NCBI RefSeq assembly: GCF_030161095.1
Contig: NZ_BSPP01000013.1
Coordinates: 43,162-107,161 of the forward strand
Direction: 5' to 3'
Source of the DNA: Cypionkella aquatica
Lineage (GTDB): Bacteria > Pseudomonadota > Alphaproteobacteria > Rhodobacterales > Rhodobacteraceae
Length of the DNA: 64,000 bases
Shown here: positions 8,864 to 17,639 of the stretch, one piece after another
Numbering within the stretch: the first letter of the stretch is position 1
Layout of the letters: each line of letters starts with the position of its first letter
The notes under the pieces: generated by a model
Databases searched by the model: none
What the model was told of the DNA's origin: nothing
Seen by the model: the letters and a program-made list of their open reading frames with translations, nothing else
Position numbers and translations under genes: made by a program

Positions 8864-9424
8864 TCAGGACGTGAAGGGCATGTTGAATTGCTTCAACAGT
8901 GCCTTCGCTTCCGCATCGGTCTTAGCGGTGGTGCAGATGATGATGTCCATGCCGAGCACTTCATCGACTTTGTCGAATTCGATTTCCGGGAACACCAGTT
9001 GCTCTTTCAGGCCCATGGCATAGTTGCCACGGCCGTCAAACGACGTCGGCTTCACGCCGCGGAAGTCGCGGACGCGCGGCAGTGCGATGGTGATCAGACG
9101 GTCGAGGAATTCGTACATCCGGTCGCCGCGCAGGGTCACTTTGCAGCCAAGCGGCATTTCTTCACGGACGCGGAAGCCAGCGATGCTGTTCTTTGCGTGG
9201 GTGATAACAGCCTTTTGACCAGCGATGAGAGTCATCTCTTCGGCGGCTTTCTTGACCTTCTTGGTGTCCTTGACGGCTTCACCAACGCCCATGTTCAGCA
9301 CGATTTTGTCGAGCTTGGGCAGTTGCATCGCGTTCTTGTAGCCGAATTCTTCCATCAGCGCCGCACGGATGCGGGTTTGGTATTCAGCCTTCAGACGCGG
9401 CTTGTAGGTGGCTTGGTCGAGCAT
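8864..9424 (-). CDS. rplE: 50S ribosomal protein L5
   Basis: L5, 186 aa, part of the central protuberance, contacting 5S rRNA and the P-site tRNA. Recognised from [21 protein letters not shown] near the N-terminus and the [15 protein letters not shown] and DVGFT-type ([12 protein letters not shown]) regions. The start codon overlaps the rplX stop by one base (TGATG), a coupling signal. Confidence 0.98.
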   Translation of the reverse strand: MLDQATYKPRLKAEYQTRIRAALMEEFGYKNAMQLPKLDKIVLNMGVGEAVKDTKKVKKAAEEMTLIAGQKAVITHAKNSIAGFRVREEMPLGCKVTLRGDRMYEFLDRLITIALPRVRDFRGVKPTSFDGRGNYAMGLKEQLVFPEIEFDKVDEVLGMDIIICTTAKTDAEAKALLKQFNMPFTS

Positions 9425-9729
9425 CAGATCGCCTCCCCAGTGGTTTTGGCGAAGCGCACTTTCTTGTCGCCTTCCATACGGAAGCCCACGCGGGTTGCTT
9501 TGCCTTTGGAGTCGAGCAATGCGAGGTTCGACAAGTCGATCGGCATAGCTTTCGCCAGACGGCCACCCTGCGAGGTTTGCGATTGCTTGGTGTGACGGAT
9601 CGCCATGTTGGCGCCCTCAACCACGGCTTTGTTGGCGGTCGGGTTCACGGACGAAATCTCGCCCTTTGCGCCCTTGTCCTTGCCGGTCAGGATGACGACG
9701 GTGTCGCCCTTTTTAAGCTTAGCAGCCAT
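9424..9729 (-). CDS. rplX: 50S ribosomal protein L24
   Basis: L24, 101 aa, an assembly initiator of the large subunit. The KOW motif [20 protein letters not shown] occupies residues 5-25. Start and stop each overlap the neighbouring gene by one base (TGATG junctions with rplN and rplE), so L14, L24 and L5 are translationally coupled. Confidence 0.98.
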   Translation of the reverse strand: MAAKLKKGDTVVILTGKDKGAKGEISSVNPTANKAVVEGANMAIRHTKQSQTSQGGRLAKAMPIDLSNLALLDSKGKATRVGFRMEGDKKVRFAKTTGEAI

Positions 9730-10097
9730 CAGAGCACCTCCGGAGCCAGCGAGATGATTTTCATGAAGTTCTTCGCGCGGAGCTCACGCACCACTGGCCC
9801 GAAGATACGCGTGCCGACGGGTTCACCCTGATTGTTCAGGATGACAGCGGCGTTGCGGTCAAAACGGATTGCGGTGCCGTCTTCACGGCGAACTTCTTTG
9901 GCAGTGCGAACAACAACGGCTTTACGCACGTCGCCCTTTTTCACACGGCCTTTCGGAATTGCTTCCTTGACCGACACCACGATGATGTCGCCCACGGATG
10001 CATAGCGGCGATGCGAGCCGCCCAGAACCTTGATGCACTGAACCCGGCGAGCGCCGGAGTTATCAGCAACATCCAGATTGGTCTGCATCTGGATCAT
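9729..10097 (-). CDS. rplN: 50S ribosomal protein L14
   Basis: L14, 122 aa, at the subunit interface. It begins [20 protein letters not shown] and contains the conserved [20 protein letters not shown] and the C-terminal [12 protein letters not shown]. Length is exactly that of the family. A 69-base gap lies between it and rpsQ. Confidence 0.98.
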   Translation of the reverse strand: MIQMQTNLDVADNSGARRVQCIKVLGGSHRRYASVGDIIVVSVKEAIPKGRVKKGDVRKAVVVRTAKEVRREDGTAIRFDRNAAVILNNQGEPVGTRIFGPVVRELRAKNFMKIISLAPEVL

Positions 10098-10166
10098 TTG
10101 GTTTCTCCCGACCTTTGGGCATCATTGCCCAGGGTTTCGTATTCAGAAAAAGACGAAAATCGTGGC

Positions 10167-10400
10167 TTACGCAGCCACGACCACCGTCCAGCGTTTGGTC
10201 TTCGAGATCGGAGCACATTCTTCAATGCGAACCGAGTCGCCGGTCTTGTAGGTGTTGTTCTCATCATGCGCGCGGTATTTCTTCGACTTACGCACGGTCT
10301 TGTGAAACAGCGGGTGCTTGAAGCGGCGTTCCACCAGAACGGTGATGGTCTGCTCGTTCTTGTCAGAAGTCACGACGCCTTGCAGGATACGTTTAGGCAT
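10167..10400 (-). CDS. rpsQ: 30S ribosomal protein S17
   Basis: S17, 77 aa, an OB-fold primary 16S rRNA binding protein. It starts [20 protein letters not shown] and contains the motif [18 protein letters not shown]. Ten bases separate it from rpmC upstream. Confidence 0.98.
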   Translation of the reverse strand: MPKRILQGVVTSDKNEQTITVLVERRFKHPLFHKTVRKSKKYRAHDENNTYKTGDSVRIEECAPISKTKRWTVVVAA

Positions 10401-10410
10401 AGTGCGCTCC

Positions 10411-10614
10411 TTAGTTCGCAGCCGCGGTTGCGGCTTTCTGGTTCAACACGGTCATGATACGCGCCACTTCCCGACGGACGGCACGCATACGCGAGGTGTT
10501 TTCAAGCTGGTTGGTCGCGGCCTGGAAGCGCAGGTTAAACGCTTCTTTCTTAAGAGCGATCAGGCTCTCACGCAGCTGCTCGGGCGATTTGCCCAGAAGT
10601 TCCTTGGCGGTCAT
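10411..10614 (-). CDS. rpmC: 50S ribosomal protein L29
   Basis: L29, 67 aa, at the polypeptide exit site. The sequence [18 protein letters not shown], then the [15 protein letters not shown] motif and [12 protein letters not shown], is typical. AAAAAGGAAC precedes the start. Unlike the usual S10/spc arrangement there is no rplP directly upstream. The next gene is an unrelated methyltransferase, and a promoter-like sequence lies at 10732-10760, so the operon probably begins here. Confidence 0.97.
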   Translation of the reverse strand: MTAKELLGKSPEQLRESLIALKKEAFNLRFQAATNQLENTSRMRAVRREVARIMTVLNQKAATAAAN

Positions 10615-10986
10615 GCGCCTGTTCCTTTTTCAATCACCAGAGCGCCCATGCCTTGCGGCAAGGTCACGCTGAACCCGGTGGATCAATGTAATACCACCGA
10701 TTCCGAGTCGCCTCGGAGCCGTGGATGGGGTCGTATAGGTTAGGGGGAAGGGGTTGGCAAGGGGAGAGATCACCGCTTGTGTGGTAGTTTTAGACTGATC
10801 ATGCGTCGAACGGATGAGGTCGCCATTGCCTGCGGTGATCTTGCGTCACGCAGCCGCAAGCCGTCCCGCGCACGGCGTATCATCGGAAATGATATGCACA
10901 AAATGGCCGAATTGGAATGGGGTCGTCACCGACCTCAAGATTCTACACCATCTTCATTGGCGCAAAAGACGTGCCGCGTTGCGGCT
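10615..10986. other. Non-coding gap between rpmC and the mttB-like gene
   Basis: 372 bases. The half next to rpmC holds the predicted promoter (10732-10760) and a leader of about 115 bases with an inverted repeat near 10701-10718 (GATTCCGAGTCG / CCTCGGAGCC). No convincing gene was found in the part towards 10986. The upstream S10 operon genes expected here (rplP and earlier) are absent. Confidence 0.6.
10732..10760 (-). promoter_or_regulatory. Predicted sigma70 promoter of the rpmC...rpmD operon
   Basis: On the minus strand TTGCCA (10755-10760) and TATACG (10732-10737) are 17 bases apart with a C/T-rich spacer. It shares -10 sequence, spacing and spacer composition with the predicted rplO promoter at 5252-5280. 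Confidence 0.6.
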
Positions 10987-12519
10987 TCAATTCATCGGAG
11001 CGCCGCCTTCTTGTTTGCGCCGCGCCACAAAATCCGCCAGTGCGTCGTCGATGGCGGCATCAAGCGGTGGCTGTTCATACTCTGCAAGCATTTGTTTCCA
11101 GATGACATTTGCGCGTTCCCGCGTCTGCACTCCGCCTTTGCCCAGCCATGTCGTATGATTATCCCAATTTGACACCAGCGGCGTGTAGAACGCCTGCTCG
11201 TAGCGGCGCATGGTGTGATCCGCGCCGAAGAAATGCCCGCCAGAGCCAACTTCGCGGATAGCGTCAAAGGCCAAGGTCGCCTCATCCACCACCAGCGGTT
11301 TGAAATACTCTTGCATCATCTGCAGCATCTCGGCATCGACGATCAGCTTCTCAAAACTCGCGGTCAAACCGCCATGCAGCCAGCCTGCCGCGTGTTCGAT
11401 CAGATGCGCACCGCCCATCATCGCGCCCCAGAGCGACATCTGCGCCTCGTAAGCCGCCTGTGCATCGACCTCATTGGCCGCATTGACGTTGGAAGAGCGG
11501 AACGGCACCCCGATCAGCCGCGCCAACTGGCCCGAGGCTTGCGCCGCCTTGGTATATTCCGGCGTGCCGAACGCAGGCGCACCCGACCGCATATCGACGT
11601 TCGACGTAAATCCGCCATACATCACCGCCACGCCGGGCCGCACGATTTGCGTTAAAGCGATGCCCACCATTGCCTCGGCGTGCTGCATCACCAAAGCGCC
11701 CGCGAGCGTCACCGGGCTCATCGCGCCTGCCAACGTGAACGGCGTGATCACCACAACCTGACCATATTCGGCCATGGTGATCAGGCCCTCGGCCATCGGA
11801 ATATCCAATTGCAACGGCGAGTTGGTGTTGATGATCCCCAGCAGGCAGGGGCGATCCCGCAGGCCTTCTGGCGTGGTGCCCAAAGAGATCGCCGCCATCT
11901 CGATGCCATCCAACGTGCGTTGCCGCCCCAAAGTTTCGGTCTGCCAATTCTTGTCGAGCAACCGGATCTGCGCGTGAAAGCAATCGAGGTATCGGGTGTG
12001 GGCGGGCAGATCCATCGGCTCGAACGGATTGCCGCCGCTTTGCTGGATCACGTTCAGGCTTTGCACCAGCTTGAGATAATCCTGCATCTCGGAAAAGCTG
12101 CCGTTCCTTCGCCCGCCGTCATTGTCCATCACATAGGCCGGGCCGCCAACCGAGGCGAACACGCAATCCGCACCGCCAAAGCGTAAGGTTCGCGCCGGAT
12201 TGCGAGCCTCTAGTGTAAAGCTGCGCGGCACTGTGGCAAGCAGGCTTGCGACCAGATCGGCATCCAGCCGCACTGTTTCGCCCGAAACCTCAGCCCCCGC
12301 CCGCGCGAACAAGTCCCGCGCGCGGGGTTCGAGCACCGCCATGCCAATCTCGGCCAGCACCCGCAACGCTGAGTTATGGATTGCCATGACATGATCCGCC
12401 GACAAAACTTCGGTCGGGGGATAGGGGCGCGGGATTTGCCCGAACGGTGCTTGATGCAAGGCGCCCATTGTGCGCGGGCCACGGGTTGCGCTGCGTTTGC
12501 GTGGGGTGGGATCGCTCAT
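10987..12519 (-). CDS. MttB-family (trimethylamine/betaine-type) corrinoid methyltransferase, non-pyrrolysine
   Basis: A 510-aa member of the trimethylamine methyltransferase superfamily (COG5598), TIM-barrel enzymes that move a methyl group from a quaternary or tertiary amine to a corrinoid protein. Family landmarks are the LSADHVMAIHNSALRVLAEI N-terminal region, the ASVGGPAYVMDNDGGRR block and the long central barrel. The frame is open throughout, with no in-frame TAG, so this is a non-pyrrolysine relative of the archaeal TMA enzyme. Such relatives use glycine betaine, carnitine or proline betaine; the substrate here is unknown. The start at 12519 overlaps the stop of the upstream oxidoreductase gene as ATGA, which decides against the longer form from 12639. 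No corrinoid-protein gene is nearby. Confidence 0.85.
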   Translation of the reverse strand: MSDPTPRKRSATRGPRTMGALHQAPFGQIPRPYPPTEVLSADHVMAIHNSALRVLAEIGMAVLEPRARDLFARAGAEVSGETVRLDADLVASLLATVPRSFTLEARNPARTLRFGGADCVFASVGGPAYVMDNDGGRRNGSFSEMQDYLKLVQSLNVIQQSGGNPFEPMDLPAHTRYLDCFHAQIRLLDKNWQTETLGRQRTLDGIEMAAISLGTTPEGLRDRPCLLGIINTNSPLQLDIPMAEGLITMAEYGQVVVITPFTLAGAMSPVTLAGALVMQHAEAMVGIALTQIVRPGVAVMYGGFTSNVDMRSGAPAFGTPEYTKAAQASGQLARLIGVPFRSSNVNAANEVDAQAAYEAQMSLWGAMMGGAHLIEHAAGWLHGGLTASFEKLIVDAEMLQMMQEYFKPLVVDEATLAFDAIREVGSGGHFFGADHTMRRYEQAFYTPLVSNWDNHTTWLGKGGVQTRERANVIWKQMLAEYEQPPLDAAIDDALADFVARRKQEGGAPMN

Positions 12520-14540
12520 ATCATGCCTTTCAAGGGTGGCTTTTCGCGCCGCAACACGGCATCCGTCGCCGCCCCGAATCCGCGGGCAAAGCGGTGCGCC
12601 GCGTAGATCGCATCGGCGATGGACGAGGGTTGCAGGCAATCTCCGACCCGGGAAACCGCCACCCCAGCCGCAAGCAATGGTGCGAAAAGATCATCCACCG
12701 GTATGCGCCCCGTCGCCACGATCAGCGTGCCGCAGGGCCTTTCCTCCTCGCGCCCGGTATAGGCGCAGGCCAGCCGCACCGCGCCAGCGTCTTGTCCAAG
12801 CAGCAGGTGCGACACGACGATTTTAACGCCCGCCTGCAGCAGTTTTGCCTGCACAAATCCCTGCTCATCGGTCATCGCCGTCCAACTGGACGCTGTGGCG
12901 TGGGGCGTCACATAGGTCACGTCATGGCCCTGCGCGCGCAGCCGATCGGCCAAAGCGCCACCCATGAAATAATGATCATCGTCATAGATCACCACCGGGC
13001 CAGACACTGCCGCGCCCGCGAAAATATCATCGGGAGTCAGCGCCTTGGGCAAATCCAGCGCCTGCATCCCCGCCACCCCAATGCCATCCCGCCGCCAGCG
13101 CGAGCCTGTGGCCAGCACCACATGATCCGCACCGAAATCGGCAATATCGTCCGCCGTCATCTCGCTGGCGGGATAAACCTGAACATTCGGAAGCTTGCCG
13201 ATCATATGCGCCCGCCAGTCGCGCACGCGCACCCAAGTGCCAAGCCCCGGCAGCGTCGATTCGCGCAAAATCCGCCCGCCCAAAGTATTGCCAGCTTCGG
13301 CCAAACTCACCTCGGCCCCGCGCCGCCCCAAACTCAGCGCCGCCTCCAGCCCCGCGGGCCCTGCGCCCACCACCAGCACTTTCTGTCGCTGCGCAAGCAC
13401 TGCAATCCGTTCAGGGTGCCAGCCTTGCCGCCATTCCTCGGCCATCGTCGGGTTCTGCGTGCAACGCAGATGCACGGCCTCATTATTCGCAGCGCGGCAC
13501 ATGTTGCAGCCGATACATTCGCGGATTTCATCGGCCCGGCCTTCGCGGATTTTCAGCGGCAGGAACGGATCGGCAATCGAGGGCCGCGCCGCGCCGATGA
13601 AATCCTGCACGCCGCGTTTGATCTGCGCCACCATGGTTTCGGGCGACGTAAACCGCCCCACCGAAACCACCGGCTTTGTCGTCAGGCTTTTGACAAAAGC
13701 CACATAAGGTTCCTGAAACCCCTCGGCACTAAAGCGCGCCGATTTGCTGTCATTGCCCAGCGCCCCCGCGATATTCACATCCCACAGGTCGGGCAATTCG
13801 GCGAGCATCTCGATCACCTCGCGCCCCTCGCCCGCACTGGTGATGCCGCGCGGGCCGTGCAATTCATCGACCGCCAGCCGCACCGCAACGGCGCAAGTGT
13901 CGCCGACGGCTTCCTTGGTATCCTCGATCATCTCGCGCAGCAGCCGCGCGCGGTTTTCCAGTGATCCGCCATAAGCATCGCCACGGGTATTGCTGCGGCC
14001 TGACAGGAACTGAAACGGCAGATAATCGTGGCCCGCATAGACATAGATAATGTCAAAACCCGCCTGCTTGGCGCGCAAAGCTGCGTCCCGCTGCCATCCG
14101 CGAAACGCCTTGATGTCGCTGGAATCCATCGCCCGCGCCGTGGTCGGCAGATGAAACATCGCAGGCTGCACATCCGGCGCAATCCCCGGCACTCGCGTCA
14201 TCCGATTTGAGGAATGCGCGCCGCCGTGCCACAGCTCAATCCCCGCCAGTGACCCATGCGCATGGATCGCATCGGCGGTCAGCGCCAACGCCGGAATGTC
14301 GCTGTCATCCCACAGCGTCAAAAATCCGTGCGGGCTGTCGTCCGAGGTCGGATGGATCGAGCAATACTCGGTGCAGACCACGCCCCAGCCGCCTTCAGCC
14401 TTCATGCCACGCAAAGCCGCCCCGGCTTGTGGGCGCTGCCACCCTAGGCCGGTGGCATGCGGAGTCTGGTAGAATCGGTTCGGTGCCGTCACTGGCCCGA
14501 TCTTCACAGGCTCGAACAAGATCGCATGGGTGGGGTCCAT
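12516..14540 (-). CDS. TMADH-like FMN/4Fe-4S NADH:flavin oxidoreductase (N-demethylase type)
   Basis: About 674 aa, built like trimethylamine dehydrogenase, dimethylglycine demethylase DgcA and 2,4-dienoyl-CoA reductase. An Old-Yellow-Enzyme FMN barrel spans about 1-345. A 4Fe-4S cluster motif, C-x2-C-x2-C-x11-C, lies in ECIGCNMCRAANNEAVHLRC at about 345-365. A two-domain FAD/NAD-binding part starts with VLVVGAGPAGLEAALSLGRRG near 392. Such enzymes oxidatively remove methyl groups from amines or reduce enones. The pairing with the mttB-like gene (ATGA overlap) points to methylamine chemistry. Two ATGs lie in tandem; the second (14540) has the better spacing from GAGG. The gene is divergent from the hydrolase/ABC operon, with which it probably shares regulation. 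Confidence 0.85.
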   Translation of the reverse strand: MDPTHAILFEPVKIGPVTAPNRFYQTPHATGLGWQRPQAGAALRGMKAEGGWGVVCTEYCSIHPTSDDSPHGFLTLWDDSDIPALALTADAIHAHGSLAGIELWHGGAHSSNRMTRVPGIAPDVQPAMFHLPTTARAMDSSDIKAFRGWQRDAALRAKQAGFDIIYVYAGHDYLPFQFLSGRSNTRGDAYGGSLENRARLLREMIEDTKEAVGDTCAVAVRLAVDELHGPRGITSAGEGREVIEMLAELPDLWDVNIAGALGNDSKSARFSAEGFQEPYVAFVKSLTTKPVVSVGRFTSPETMVAQIKRGVQDFIGAARPSIADPFLPLKIREGRADEIRECIGCNMCRAANNEAVHLRCTQNPTMAEEWRQGWHPERIAVLAQRQKVLVVGAGPAGLEAALSLGRRGAEVSLAEAGNTLGGRILRESTLPGLGTWVRVRDWRAHMIGKLPNVQVYPASEMTADDIADFGADHVVLATGSRWRRDGIGVAGMQALDLPKALTPDDIFAGAAVSGPVVIYDDDHYFMGGALADRLRAQGHDVTYVTPHATASSWTAMTDEQGFVQAKLLQAGVKIVVSHLLLGQDAGAVRLACAYTGREEERPCGTLIVATGRIPVDDLFAPLLAAGVAVSRVGDCLQPSSIADAIYAAHRFARGFGAATDAVLRREKPPLKGMI

Positions 14541-14552
14541 CATCGCCTCAGT

Positions 14553-14565
14553 GTTGAATGATCGT
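14553..14565 (+). promoter_or_regulatory. Operator-like half of a repeated motif (left)
   Basis: GTTGAATGATCGT lies 13 bases upstream of the oxidoreductase start. An inverted near-copy (GTTGAACGATCAT on the other strand) is at 14637-14649. The two flank the divergent promoter region, as expected for sites of one repressor; the BetI-like TetR protein at 22049-22651 is the obvious candidate. Confidence 0.45.
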
Positions 14566-14636
14566 ATAGTATGTGCGGGTTTCGTCCTGCGTCAATGCCC
14601 TTAAATTTATGTTGCCAAATGGGCTAAGCTTGTTAC

Positions 14637-14649
14637 ATGATCGTTCAAC
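14637..14649 (-). promoter_or_regulatory. Operator-like half of a repeated motif (right)
   Basis: On the minus strand GTTGAACGATCAT, 12 of 13 bases or better matching the left site in the GTTGAAYGATCRT core. Within GTTACATGATCGTTCAAC (14632-14649) it is also an imperfect dyad. It lies 11 bases before the hydrolase start codon, a position suited to repression. Confidence 0.45.
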
Positions 14650-14660
14650 AAGAGGAAAAC

Positions 14661-16685
14661 ATGCCACAGATCCAGACCGAATTTCCGCATCCCGTTCAGA
14701 TCATCGAAACCCTCTGGGTGCCGATGCCAGATGGCACGCGGTTGGCGGCAAAGCTGTGGCTGCCTGAAACCGCGCTGACTGGCGCAACTCCGGTTCCGGT
14801 CTTGCTGGAATACCTGCCGTATCGCTTGCGCGACGGCACCCGCACCCGTGATCAGGGCCTGCATATGTATGTGGCAGGGCATGGCTACGCCTGTATGCGG
14901 CTGGACATTCGCGGCACGGGCGAGTCGGAAGGCGTGATCACCGGCGAATATACCGAGCAGGAACAGCTTGACGGCGTCGCTGCGATTGAATGGCTGGCAG
15001 CGCAGCCGTGGTGTGATGGCCAGGTGTCGATGATCGGCATTTCATGGGGCGGCTTCAACGGCCTGCAAATCGCCGCGCGCCAGCCTGCGGCGTTGAAATC
15101 GGTGATCACGGTGGGATCAACTGATGATCGCTATGCGACCGATATTCATTGGGTCGGTGGTTGTCTGTCCAAGGATAATTTCGACTGGTCCGCCACGATG
15201 TTCTCGGGAAACGACCTGCCGCCCGACAGCCAAGTGGTGGGGGACGCATGGCGCGAGATGTGGATGGATCGCATCCACGCCAACCAACCGTGGATCATCG
15301 AATGGCTGCACCACCAGCGCCGCGATGATTACTGGAAGCAGGGCTCGGTTTGCGAAGACTTCTCGGCCATTACCATCCCGGTCTATGCGATCAGCGGCTG
15401 GGCCGACAATTACTCCGAAGCCGTGCCGCGCTTGCTGGCCAACCTCAAAGGCCCGCGTCTGGGTCTGATCGGCCCTTGGGCGCACAGCTATCCCCACGAA
15501 GTCACCGTCGAACCCGCCATCGGGTGGCTGCAAGAGCTGGTGCGCTGGCTGGATCATTGGACCAAAGGCATCGACACCGGCATGATGGATCAGCCGATGT
15601 ATCGCGTCTGGATGCAAGACTATGTGCCGCCGCAAACCTGCTATCTTGAGCGCCCCGGTCGATGGGTGGCAGAGGATAGTTGGCCGTCCTCCCGCATCCA
15701 GCCGCAGCATCTGGCCCTTGGCCTTCACGGCATCCTCGGCGGTTCGGGCAACGGCACCGCCCAAATCTGCTCCCCCCTCTGGATCGGTCTGAGCGCTGGC
15801 GAGGTGGGCCGTTACGGCAATGACGCCGACTGGGCGACAGATCAGCGAGAGGACGACGGCGGCTCGCTGGTGTTCCTCAGCGCCCCCCTGACGGAACAGA
15901 AAGAAATCCTCGGCGCCCCGCAACTGCACCTGACCTTTTCCAGCGACAAACCCCAAGCCCTTGTCGCCGTCCGTGTCAACGATGTCGCCCCGGATGGCCG
16001 ATCCACCCGCGTCACCGTTGGCCTGCTGAACCTGACCCACCGCGACAGCCATGAACACGCCACCGACCTGATCCCGGGCCAGACCTACACCGCGACGGTC
16101 GACCTAGACGACATCGCCCACGCCTTCCCCGCTGGCCATCGCATCGCGGTGTCAATCTCAACCACCTATTACCCTATCGCTTGGCCCTCGCCCGAACTGG
16201 CCACACTGACCGTTCATCTGGGCGCAAGCCACCTAGAGCTGCCCGTCCGCCCAACGCGCCCCGAGGATGCCAGCCTGCCCGCCTTCGCCCCTCCCATCCG
16301 CGCCCCGCAAACCCCGCACACCTACCACCCCGTGGAAAATCCACCGCTGCGCCGCGTTACCCGAGACCTTCTCTCCGGCAAAATGACCGTCGATTTCCCG
16401 CGCTGGACCTATAGCAAAACCATGCCTGACATTGGCCAGACCCAAACCGCCACCGGCATTATCAGCCACGAAATCATCGACGGCGACCCGCTCTCTGCCG
16501 TCACCGTGACCGATTACAAAGTGACGATGCAATTTCCCGGCCACACCATCCATCACCACTCCACCGGGCGGATGTCCTGCACCGCCACCCACTTCCGCGT
16601 CGAGCAAAGCCTGAAAATCCACGAGGCCGATACCCTGATCTTTGAACGCCATTGGGATGAGGAGATCCCCCGTGACATGGTCTGA
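14661..16685 (+). CDS. CocE/NonD family alpha/beta hydrolase (X-Pro dipeptidyl-peptidase S15 type)
   Basis: A 674-aa cytoplasmic serine hydrolase. The nucleophile is S128 in G-I-S-W-G-G, the acid is D249 in SGWADNY, and the histidine is H275 in GPWAHSYPHE. This is the complete triad of the cocaine esterase / glutaryl-7-ACA acylase / X-Pro dipeptidase family. A C-terminal jelly-roll domain follows (about 400-670). Members hydrolyse amide or ester bonds next to bulky or cyclic groups. The start at 14661 has AGAGGAAAAC directly upstream, whereas an in-frame ATG at 14637 has none. It is followed after three bases by a Dpp-type importer, so it likely acts on the imported substrate. No signal peptide. 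Confidence 0.88.
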   Translation: MPQIQTEFPHPVQIIETLWVPMPDGTRLAAKLWLPETALTGATPVPVLLEYLPYRLRDGTRTRDQGLHMYVAGHGYACMRLDIRGTGESEGVITGEYTEQEQLDGVAAIEWLAAQPWCDGQVSMIGISWGGFNGLQIAARQPAALKSVITVGSTDDRYATDIHWVGGCLSKDNFDWSATMFSGNDLPPDSQVVGDAWREMWMDRIHANQPWIIEWLHHQRRDDYWKQGSVCEDFSAITIPVYAISGWADNYSEAVPRLLANLKGPRLGLIGPWAHSYPHEVTVEPAIGWLQELVRWLDHWTKGIDTGMMDQPMYRVWMQDYVPPQTCYLERPGRWVAEDSWPSSRIQPQHLALGLHGILGGSGNGTAQICSPLWIGLSAGEVGRYGNDADWATDQREDDGGSLVFLSAPLTEQKEILGAPQLHLTFSSDKPQALVAVRVNDVAPDGRSTRVTVGLLNLTHRDSHEHATDLIPGQTYTATVDLDDIAHAFPAGHRIAVSISTTYYPIAWPSPELATLTVHLGASHLELPVRPTRPEDASLPAFAPPIRAPQTPHTYHPVENPPLRRVTRDLLSGKMTVDFPRWTYSKTMPDIGQTQTATGIISHEIIDGDPLSAVTVTDYKVTMQFPGHTIHHHSTGRMSCTATHFRVEQSLKIHEADTLIFERHWDEEIPRDMV

Positions 16686-16688
16686 CCG

Positions 16689-17639
16689 ATGCTGACCTAT
16701 GCGATCAAACGCGTGGCGCTCGCGGCGCTGATCCTGTTTGTGGTCATGCTGGCGATGTATGGCATGGTGTTTCTCGTCCCCGGCGACCCCGCCAGCGTCG
16801 CCCTCGGCCCCCGCGCCACCCCGGCGCTAAAGGCCATGCTGACCGAACGTATGGGCCTAGACCAGCCTGTTGCCGTGCAAATCTGGCGCTTCTTCGCCAA
16901 CGCGGCCCAAGGCGATCTTGGCATTGATGTGTGGTCCAAACGCCCCGTCCTCGACCAAATTCTAGAGGCCTTCCCGCAAACCCTGCTGCTCGGCCTCGTC
17001 GCCCTGAGCTGGGCGTTGACCCTTGGCATCACGCTGGGAGTCCTCGCCGTCGTCTATCGCGGCACCTTCATCGACCGCGCCCTTGGTCTTGTCTCAGTCA
17101 GCTTCATCTCGGTGCCGTCCTTTGTCATCGCGATCTACCTGCTGCTGATCTTCGCCGTCTGGCTGCAATGGCTGCCTGCCATCGGCGCGGGCAAGGCGGG
17201 CGATATACCCTCACAAATCAAAGCCTTGATCCTGCCCTCTATCGCCGTGGGCATCGGCTGGGTCGGCTACCTCGCCCGCATGGTGCGCGCCTCGATGCTA
17301 GAGATCATGGCCGCCAACCACATCCGCACCGCCCGCGCTTTTGGGTTGCCCGAACGCAAAGTCGTCACCCGCTATGCCCTCCGCCTTGCCATTGTGCCGA
17401 CGATTTCGGTGATCGCCGTCGGCCTTGGCAGCATCCTGTCCAGCGCGGTGTTCGTCGAAACCGTGTTCTCGCGCCCCGGCATTGGCACCCTGATCACCGG
17501 GGCGGTGTTCAAACGCAATTACCCCGTGGTGATGGGGACGGTTCTGGTCACAACTGCCTTCTACCTGCTGGTGATCACCGCCGCCGACTTGCTGATCGCC
17601 AAGCTAGACCCGAGGGTGCGCGATGCGCTGGCCCGCTGA
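16689..17639 (+). CDS. Dipeptide/oligopeptide-type ABC transporter permease (DppB family)
   Basis: Inner-membrane permease of 316 aa with six predicted helices. The N-terminal MLTYAIKRVALAALILFVVMLAM helix, the VFLVPGDPA motif typical of DppB, and the cytoplasmic coupling loop AFGLPERKVVTRYALR support the call. It is the first of two permeases in a complete five-gene importer operon. Its 3' end overlaps the next permease by 17 bases, so they are translated together. Confidence 0.93.
   Translation: MLTYAIKRVALAALILFVVMLAMYGMVFLVPGDPASVALGPRATPALKAMLTERMGLDQPVAVQIWRFFANAAQGDLGIDVWSKRPVLDQILEAFPQTLLLGLVALSWALTLGITLGVLAVVYRGTFIDRALGLVSVSFISVPSFVIAIYLLLIFAVWLQWLPAIGAGKAGDIPSQIKALILPSIAVGIGWVGYLARMVRASMLEIMAANHIRTARAFGLPERKVVTRYALRLAIVPTISVIAVGLGSILSSAVFVETVFSRPGIGTLITGAVFKRNYPVVMGTVLVTTAFYLLVITAADLLIAKLDPRVRDALAR

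Noticed and set aside
10611..10649. A 12-codon frame ([12 protein letters not shown]) ending in ATGA overlap with rpmC
   Set aside because: No ribosome-binding site of its own; it mostly contains the rpmC Shine-Dalgarno. It could be a leader peptide, but nothing supports it.
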